DNA of 16,133 nucleotides from an uncultured Lachnospiraceae bacterium (GTDB lineage: Bacteria > Bacillota > Clostridia > Lachnospirales > Lachnospiraceae). Of this stretch, positions 13,676 to 16,133 are shown in pieces. The DNA lies in the NCBI GenBank assembly GCA_946611525.1, contig CAMODS010000009.1:1-16133 (forward strand), given 5' to 3'. Positions within the stretch are counted from its first letter, which is position 1. Every line of letters begins with the position of its first letter. The translations under genes and the position numbers were made by a program. The notes under the pieces were generated by a model. It saw nothing but the letters and a program-made list of their open reading frames with translations, did no database searches and had not been told where the DNA came from.

Positions 13676-14983
13676 ATGTGGGCATTTGAGAGAGTTTTTT
13701 ATCAGTTTTATCCTCTGGGGCTTACGGGAGCACCATTTGAAAATGACGGAGTGCAGACTCATAACATCCTAAAGGTGATAGACTGGATTCCTCATCTTAA
13801 AAAGCTGGGTATAGGAGCGGTTTATTTTTCACCAATATTTGAGTCGGACACCCATGGCTACAATACCAGGGATTACAAAAAGATCGACACCAGACTGGGT
13901 ACCAATGAGGACTTTGCCGAGGTCTGCAAAAAGCTTCATGATGCGGACATCAAAGTGGTGGTCGACGGAGTCTTTAACCATGTGGGACGTGGTTTTTGGG
14001 CTTTCCGTGACGTGCAGGAGAAAAAGTGGGATTCTCCTTACAAGGACTGGTTTCACCTTAGTTTTGACGGCAATTCCAACTACAACGACGGTTTCTGGTA
14101 CGAAGGCTGGGAAGGCAATTTTGATCTGGTAAAGCTAAACCTGCAAAATCCTGCAGTACGGGGACATCTTTTGGACTGTGTAAGGTCCTGGATAGATGAA
14201 TATGATATAGACGGGCTGAGACTGGATGTGGCTTACATGGTGGATCGTGGCTTTTTATCTGAGCTTCGCAGTACCTGTGACAGCATTAAGCAGGATTTCT
14301 TTTTGGTGGGTGAGATGCTCCATGGTGATTACAAGCAGATCATGAACGATTCCATGTGCCATTCCGTTACCAATTATGAGTGCTACAAGGGGATTTACTC
14401 TTCCCTCAATTCAGGCAACCTCTTTGAGATAGTTCATTCATTAAAGCGCCAGTTTGGCCCTGAGGAATGGACACTCTACAAGGGAGCCCATATGTTTTCC
14501 TTTGTGGACAATCATGATGTAAGCCGCATAGCTTCCATCTTGAACAAAAAGGAGCATATACCTCTTGCATTTGGTATTGCTTTTGGTATGCCGGGTATAC
14601 CCATCGTCTACTACGGCAGTGAATGGGGTATCACGGGAGATAAAAAGGACGGAGATCCCGGACTCAGGCCTGCCATCGACGCTCCCGAGTGGAACGGGAT
14701 CACAGATGCTGTGGCCAATATGGCAAAGGCTTTTTCCGAAAGTAAGGCACTTCAGTACGGAGATTTTTCAGCGCCGGTTTTGGAAAATCTGCACTGCATA
14801 ATGGAACGTCGTTGTGGAGATGACAGGATGCTTATTGCCATAAACTGTGAGGACAATGAGTGGACCGCCCATATGGATTTTGGAGCCGGAAGAGCACATG
14901 AGCTGGTATCGAAAACCGAGGTGGATTTCGGCGGAGGACTGACTGTCCCCGGCAATACCGTGATGTTTTTACAGCCATACTGA
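13676..14983 (+). CDS. GH13 alpha-amylase family glycoside hydrolase, cytoplasmic
   Basis: A 435-residue alpha-glucan-active enzyme, probably hydrolysing maltodextrins, cyclodextrins or alpha-glucosides inside the cell. All four GH13 regions are present: region I 'DGVFNH' (97-102); region II 'GLRLDVAY' with nucleophile Asp184; region III 'LVGEM' with acid/base Glu213; region IV 'FVDNHD' with Asp281. There is no signal peptide. It starts straight at the barrel, lacking the N-terminal CBM34-type domain of typical cyclomaltodextrinases or neopullulanases, and ends with a short beta domain. AGGAG (13665-13669) precedes the ATG by six bases. It follows the hybrid kinase closely and is likely on the same transcript. 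Exact specificity (cyclomaltodextrinase, alpha-glucosidase or maltogenic amylase) is not decidable from the sequence. Confidence 0.92.
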   Translation: MWAFERVFYQFYPLGLTGAPFENDGVQTHNILKVIDWIPHLKKLGIGAVYFSPIFESDTHGYNTRDYKKIDTRLGTNEDFAEVCKKLHDADIKVVVDGVFNHVGRGFWAFRDVQEKKWDSPYKDWFHLSFDGNSNYNDGFWYEGWEGNFDLVKLNLQNPAVRGHLLDCVRSWIDEYDIDGLRLDVAYMVDRGFLSELRSTCDSIKQDFFLVGEMLHGDYKQIMNDSMCHSVTNYECYKGIYSSLNSGNLFEIVHSLKRQFGPEEWTLYKGAHMFSFVDNHDVSRIASILNKKEHIPLAFGIAFGMPGIPIVYYGSEWGITGDKKDGDPGLRPAIDAPEWNGITDAVANMAKAFSESKALQYGDFSAPVLENLHCIMERRCGDDRMLIAINCEDNEWTAHMDFGAGRAHELVSKTEVDFGGGLTVPGNTVMFLQPY

Positions 14984-15027
14984 TCATTATTAGACAGAGG
15001 TTTTGCCGCTGTTTGAGTATTTGATAC

Positions 15028-16133
15028 ATGAAATATCTGAAGACTGCGTTTGCCGGAATAAGCACCCTTGTCTTATGCATTCTGCTTATGACGGCTGTCA
15101 ATTTCATACCCACTTCCATGATCCAGAACGGATCTGAAAAAAGTGCTGAATACCTTAAGCGTATTGAGCTTTTTCACTATACAAATGATGATCTTATAAA
15201 TTCGGTTCAGGACAATTATGCTGATGCAAAATGGATGGGTGTGGTCTATTCCATCGACCCTGAGCATCCCTTCATATCGGAGATCTGGGCCCGGTATGCC
15301 CAGCTACCCTACGAGAACATCAACGAGAGCTTTTATAAGCAGGTCCATGGGAATGAAGGGGTAAACGAGACCTACAGCAGGTACTGGCACGGAGCCATGA
15401 CCTATATCAGGCCCCTGCTTTTGATCACGGACCTTTCCGGAATCAGGATATGCCTGGGAGTGATCATTCTTTTATTACAGGGCATCATTGCGATCCTTTT
15501 GTTTCGCATGAAGGGCCCCCTGTTTATGCTCTGTTATCTTTTGGCATTTCTTACGATACATCCCTGGATGCTTTTCAAAAGTCTGGAGTACTCATCACTT
15601 TTTGTTATCGTATCCATTGTGTCTATTGCTGTGCTTCTTGTTATAAAAGCTGACAGGCAGGATCTTATACTTCCGCTGTTTGCAGCTTCCGGAGTGCTTT
15701 CATGCTTTTATGATTTTTTGACTATTGAGACTCTTTCGTTTTCCCTTCCCATGGTGTTTTTTATCCTGTACCTTATGGAAAAAGATGTGATATCTGATGT
15801 CAGGTCAGGCGTAGCGGAGATAGTAAAGTGTGGCATCACCTGGTTTTTGGGCTATGTCCTTACCTTCGGTACAAAGCTTATGTTTGTGTATTTTATCTGT
15901 GGAAAGGAAGAAGTTAAAACGGCTCTGTCTGTGGCTGCAGAGAGGGTGAGCGGAGACGTGTATCTTGGAAATACAGTGACTTCGCCGGCGGCAACCACGG
16001 GACAGCGGTTTTCGGGCGCCATCTGGCGAAATGTTGCGGCGCTTTTTCCTACCCATGCCTATAAGATGAGTGTCCAAAACACCATTATTGCGGCGGGGGC
16101 TGTGCTGATTATTTCTGCAGTGGTCATATACCT
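15028..16133 (+). CDS. Multi-spanning membrane protein of unknown function, 3' end beyond the window
   Basis: The frame is open from ATG 15028 to the right edge (368 codons and two bases), with an in-frame TGA just upstream at 15022-15024 confirming this as the first start. I do not recognise the family with confidence. One membrane segment at about 8-28 is followed by a hydrophilic, probably extracytoplasmic region (30-125) ending in 'NETYSRYWHGAMTYIRPLLL', then hydrophobic segments at about 139-159, 163-183, 189-207, 212-233, 236-250, 263-291 and 352-368, with a second hydrophilic loop at 292-350. A first helix, large outer loop and many helices recall GT-C type glycosyltransferases or polysaccharide-related membrane proteins, but no catalytic motif is evident. 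No good Shine-Dalgarno lies close to the ATG; AGAGG at 14996-15000 is too far. It may belong to an envelope-glycan locus continuing to the right. Confidence 0.75.
   Translation, partial: MKYLKTAFAGISTLVLCILLMTAVNFIPTSMIQNGSEKSAEYLKRIELFHYTNDDLINSVQDNYADAKWMGVVYSIDPEHPFISEIWARYAQLPYENINESFYKQVHGNEGVNETYSRYWHGAMTYIRPLLLITDLSGIRICLGVIILLLQGIIAILLFRMKGPLFMLCYLLAFLTIHPWMLFKSLEYSSLFVIVSIVSIAVLLVIKADRQDLILPLFAASGVLSCFYDFLTIETLSFSLPMVFFILYLMEKDVISDVRSGVAEIVKCGITWFLGYVLTFGTKLMFVYFICGKEEVKTALSVAAERVSGDVYLGNTVTSPAATTGQRFSGAIWRNVAALFPTHAYKMSVQNTIIAAGAVLIISAVVIY

Noticed and set aside
14984..15027. Promoter or terminator between the GH13 gene and the membrane protein
   Set aside because: The 44-base gap shows no hairpin with T-run and no -35/-10 pair; nothing supportable was seen.

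Overview
The window reads as chromosomal DNA from an anaerobic Firmicute, most likely a Lachnospiraceae-type gut or rumen clostridium (Butyrivibrio/Roseburia-like). The evidence is the conserved Firmicute cluster ireB-ruvX-DUF1292 followed by RNase J and trmK, a clostridial 2-hydroxyacyl-CoA dehydratase pair, strong AGGAGG-type ribosome binding sites, canonical sigma-A promoters and moderate GC content. The genus is inference. All twelve protein-coding genes are on the + strand. There is no tRNA, rRNA, CRISPR array, insertion sequence or prophage, and no gap between genes exceeds about 200 bases.

Left part (1-4580): the 3' end of an Rpn/PD-(D/E)XK-type putative transposase-nuclease carrying an in-frame 12-base tandem repeat, closed by a terminator hairpin. 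Next is a GTG-started aldo/keto reductase with its own promoter, then a two-gene operon for the two subunits of a 2-hydroxyacyl-CoA dehydratase. The ends of these three units carry related hairpins (core GGCAGGGG / CCCCTGTC or GAGACAG / CTGTCTC), which look like a dispersed repeat family partly used as terminators.

Middle part (4575-11064): a textbook promoter drives a secreted transglutaminase-like protein with a C-terminal CHB_HEX-type domain, probably co-transcribed with a nucleoside (uridine-type) kinase fused to a ThrRS-like N-terminus. A second promoter starts the housekeeping cluster ireB-ruvX-DUF1292. After a 74-base gap holding an imperfect inverted repeat come RNase J (TTG start) and trmK, whose reading frames overlap by four bases. 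This block concerns RNA decay, tRNA modification, Holliday-junction or RNA processing, and cell-envelope stress signalling.

Right part (11078-16133): a near-perfect sigma-A promoter drives a large hybrid histidine kinase (7TM-like sensor, strict-heptad alanine coiled coil, HisKA, HATPase, receiver, HPt). A cytoplasmic GH13 alpha-glucan hydrolase lies 27 bases downstream. A multi-spanning membrane protein of unknown function then runs off the right edge. No dedicated response regulator for the kinase is visible.

No clear novel defence or mobile system is visible. The points most worth a second look are the dispersed hairpin family, the dehydratase pair without a local activator, the inverted repeat before RNase J, the kinase-GH13 pair and the unrecognised membrane protein at the right end.
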